Assembly: GCF_000004195.4 (NCBI RefSeq)
Contig: NC_030679.2
Location: 31,671,712 to 31,735,711, forward strand
Direction: 5' to 3'
DNA: 64,000 nucleotides
Source of the DNA: Xenopus tropicalis
Lineage: Eukaryota; Chordata; Amphibia; Anura; Pipidae
A program made the position numbers and the translations under genes. Position 1 is the first letter of the stretch. Every line of letters begins with the position of its first letter. Below are positions 62,099-64,000 of this stretch, in pieces. The notes under the pieces are model-generated. The model was not told the DNA's origin. It did no database searches and saw only the letters and a list, made by a program, of their open reading frames with translations.

Positions 62099-63535
62099 AT
62101 GGCGGAGGGCAGCAAACAGCTATTCCCCCGGGGCCCAGCCTCTTCGGCTAATATCAAGTTCCTGGCCTGCGCCAAATGCAGAAAGCGTTTGCCCTCTGGG
62201 CACAAGGAACCAGTTTGTGAGGCATGTAAGCCCCCTGAATCTGCTTCTACAGCCCCTCAGCCCCAGGCCTTGGATTCTGCTGAGCCCTCAGGCTCTGCCA
62301 TCCCTCAGCCAACAGACCAAACCCAGCCGGGCCCCCCTACCACTAACCAGTTTGCCCCTGATTGGGCCCTACAACTTTCTAGCGGTATTCCCAGACTCGC
62401 GGATTCCCTTAATAAGTTATTGGCTAAGCTAGACGCTCCTAAATCCTCTTCACACAAGCGTCATGCACCTCCTTCATCTGATGAGGAGAGTGACAATCCC
62501 TTCACGGCAGATTCTCCCACTCAGCCAGATCTATCCCTAAGTGAGGGAGAGCTTTCTGGAGACTCCGATATGTTAGGCGAAGACCTACCCAAATCTTCAT
62601 CTGAGGAAATTGAGGCCCTTATTGCCTCAGTAATAGAAACTCTCAACCTAGGGGATTCCAATAATCCTTCCGACACTTCCAAGCTTCTTTTCAAGAGGCA
62701 CAAGAAACAATCCGTATGCTTCCCTTCACACGCACAATTAGATAATATTGTGCAATCTGAATGGGATAATCCCGAGAGACGTTCACAGTCCAACAAACGC
62801 TTCCAACGTCTCTATCCCTTTCCGCAGGAAACCATGGACACCTGGTCTTCACCTCCGGTCGTTGATGCTCCGGTGTCACGCCTTTCCAAAAACACGGCCC
62901 TTCCTGTCCCTGATGCGTCTTCCTTCAAGGACGCCATGGACAAGAAAATCGAGGGTTTTCTGCGCTCTGCCTTCACGGCTTCTGGGACAGCCTTGCGTCC
63001 TACCTTCGCCGCCGCCTGGGTCAGCAGGGCAATTCAGTCCTGGTCCCAAACACTTCTGGACAGCATCCTCTCGGGAGTCCCTAGACAGGAACTCATCCCT
63101 ATGATCTCTCAGATCAAGGAAGCTAACTCCTTCATCTGCGAAGCAACACTTGATGCTGCCCAACTAACCTGTAGGGCTTCAGCCCTTACAGTAGCCGCTC
63201 GCAGATCACTTTGGCTAAAACTTTGGTCCGCGGACCTCTCTTCCAAAAAATCCCTAACTTCCCTCCCCTTCAAGGGTAAGTTACTTTTCGGTCCAGAATT
63301 GGACAAAATCATAAGCCAGGCCACAGGTGGGAAGAGTACCTTCCTCCCACAGAACAAGTCCCGGCCTTCCTTTCGCAGGGGGAGATTTTTTCGTGGCTCC
63401 GGATACAGATCCACCAAGCCTTCCGATTCCTCACAATCATCATCCTCCCGCGGCAAATTCAACAACAAGCCTCGCCCCGCCTGGCAGCCCCGAAAACCCA
63501 CTCACAAGCAGACGGACAAGTCCACCTCTGCATGA
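62099..63535 (+). CDS. DIRS ORF1, gag-like protein (478 aa)
   Basis: One uninterrupted ORF starts MAEGSKQLFPRG. Near the N-terminus CAKCRKRLPSGHKEPVCEAC (residues 23-42) has a CxxC...CxxC spacing suggestive of a small zinc-binding knuckle. A Pro/Ser-rich acidic middle follows (residues 50-170). The C-terminus is rich in Arg, Ser and Gly (FRRGRFFRGSGYRSTK) and probably binds RNA. It sits directly upstream of a DIRS reverse transcriptase frame, as expected of DIRS ORF1. No stop or frameshift is seen, so the copy looks young. The assignment as gag-like rests on position and composition more than on detailed similarity. Confidence 0.75.
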   Translation: MAEGSKQLFPRGPASSANIKFLACAKCRKRLPSGHKEPVCEACKPPESASTAPQPQALDSAEPSGSAIPQPTDQTQPGPPTTNQFAPDWALQLSSGIPRLADSLNKLLAKLDAPKSSSHKRHAPPSSDEESDNPFTADSPTQPDLSLSEGELSGDSDMLGEDLPKSSSEEIEALIASVIETLNLGDSNNPSDTSKLLFKRHKKQSVCFPSHAQLDNIVQSEWDNPERRSQSNKRFQRLYPFPQETMDTWSSPPVVDAPVSRLSKNTALPVPDASSFKDAMDKKIEGFLRSAFTASGTALRPTFAAAWVSRAIQSWSQTLLDSILSGVPRQELIPMISQIKEANSFICEATLDAAQLTCRASALTVAARRSLWLKLWSADLSSKKSLTSLPFKGKLLFGPELDKIISQATGGKSTFLPQNKSRPSFRRGRFFRGSGYRSTKPSDSSQSSSSRGKFNNKPRPAWQPRKPTHKQTDKSTSA

Positions 63536-64000
63536 CTGTCCGTCAGTACCGTTGCTGCAAGCCCCCGTCGGCGGCAGATTGCAGCACTTCCGTGCACATT
63601 GGCAGGCTCATGCTCAAGACTCCTGGGTCTGCGAGGTCATAACACGAGGTTACCACCTCGAGTTCACAGCCCCCCCTCCTCACCGCTTTTTCATGTCCAG
63701 AACTCCCGGGGACCCTCTTCTACTCCAGGCCTTCCAGACGGCAATCCAAGACCTACTGGCGGCCGCAGTAATCTCTCCGGTCCCCCAGGCAGAGAGATTT
63801 CAGGGATATTATTCCAACCTGTTCCTCGTTCCCAAGAAGGACCGGTCCTTCCGACCGATTCTCGATCTCAAGGGCATAAACAAATTCATCCGTTACACCA
63901 AGTTCAAAATGGAATCTCTGCGATCGGTTATTGCGGCCATGGGACCACAGGAATTTCTCACCGCGTTGGACGTAAAAGATGCCTATCTTCACGTCCCCAT
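63489..64000 (+). CDS. DIRS reverse transcriptase, N-terminal part (cut by the window end)
   Basis: The frame overlaps the end of ORF1 and stays open to the window edge; its upstream limit was traced only to about 63489. It reads GGRLQHFRAHWQAHAQDSW, then YYSNLFLVPKKDRSFRPILD and the run from KMESLRSVI to LDVKDAYLHVPI. These are the conserved opening blocks of DIRS1-type reverse transcriptase. The catalytic YxDD block lies beyond the window. The real translation start, or any frameshift from ORF1, is not visible. Confidence 0.85.

Larger units (their letters stand above)
61240..64000 (+). mobile_element. DIRS retrotransposon, 5' part, sense in a rufy1 intron
   Basis: The element seems to begin with the left inverted terminal repeat at about 61240-61500 (GGGGGACACAGGGACAATGG, then a CT-rich block). 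A GC-rich leader follows, then the gag-like ORF (62099-63535) and a reverse transcriptase reading frame overlapping it in the +1 frame. The class replicates through reverse transcription and integrates by a tyrosine recombinase, so no target duplication is expected. The remaining RT/RNase H, methyltransferase and recombinase regions and the right repeat are outside the window. The left boundary is approximate. Confidence 0.8.

Noticed and set aside
61575..62432. Overlapping ORFs up to 210 aa on both strands upstream of the DIRS gag
   Set aside because: GC-rich leader and gag shadow frames. The 478-aa frame joins the RT region in the expected DIRS order.

Overview
This is vertebrate nuclear DNA, almost certainly from a clawed frog (Xenopus; laevis and tropicalis cannot be separated from this window). 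The reasons are GT-AG intron-exon genes, extreme density of TTAA-flanked (T2-type), hAT-like and Harbinger-like MITEs of kinds familiar from Xenopus, CR1/L2 LINE tails, and a DIRS retrotransposon. No operons, tRNA or rRNA genes, or CRISPR arrays are visible.

Three protein genes were rebuilt exon by exon, with reading phases agreeing across every junction. (1) A deoxycytidine kinase lies on the minus strand (7 coding exons, 5937-10552, 264 aa); its neighbours suggest the dck.2 paralogue. (2) hnrnph1 lies on the plus strand (12 exons including a noncoding first exon, CDS 19158-29496, 441 aa), an RNA-binding splicing factor with three qRRMs. (3) The 5' and middle part of rufy1 lies on the plus strand (15 firm exons 38075-60896 plus a probable tiny first exon at 34774-34786). 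It carries the RUN domain and most of the coiled coil; the FYVE exons lie beyond the window. The HNRNPH1-RUFY1 neighbourhood matches human 5q35. DCK, GRSF1 and RUFY3 lie together on human 4q13, so the frog block looks like a paralogous segment that kept its dck copy.

Layout: 1-5936 repeats and possible dck 3' region; 5937-10552 dck (minus) with a CpG-rich promoter beyond; 10.8-18.4 kb intergenic, with MITEs and a 1.66-kb minisatellite; 18.4-29.98 kb hnrnph1; 30-34.5 kb intergenic repeats including a 339-bp near-perfect palindrome; 34.7 kb to the end rufy1, whose introns hold many MITEs, a second copy of the same minisatellite in inverse orientation, several nested insertions, and from about 61.24 kb a sense-oriented, apparently intact DIRS element (gag-like ORF plus start of reverse transcriptase).

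The most interesting signals are a 52-bp minisatellite riding on MITEs, present as one copy, about 11 copies and about 32 copies in different host elements; nested transposons whose empty sites can be read inside the same window; a 139-nt hnrnph1 exon with weak, G-run-flanked splice sites that looks like a conserved autoregulatory cassette; and several strong palindromes. No wholly new gene system was found.
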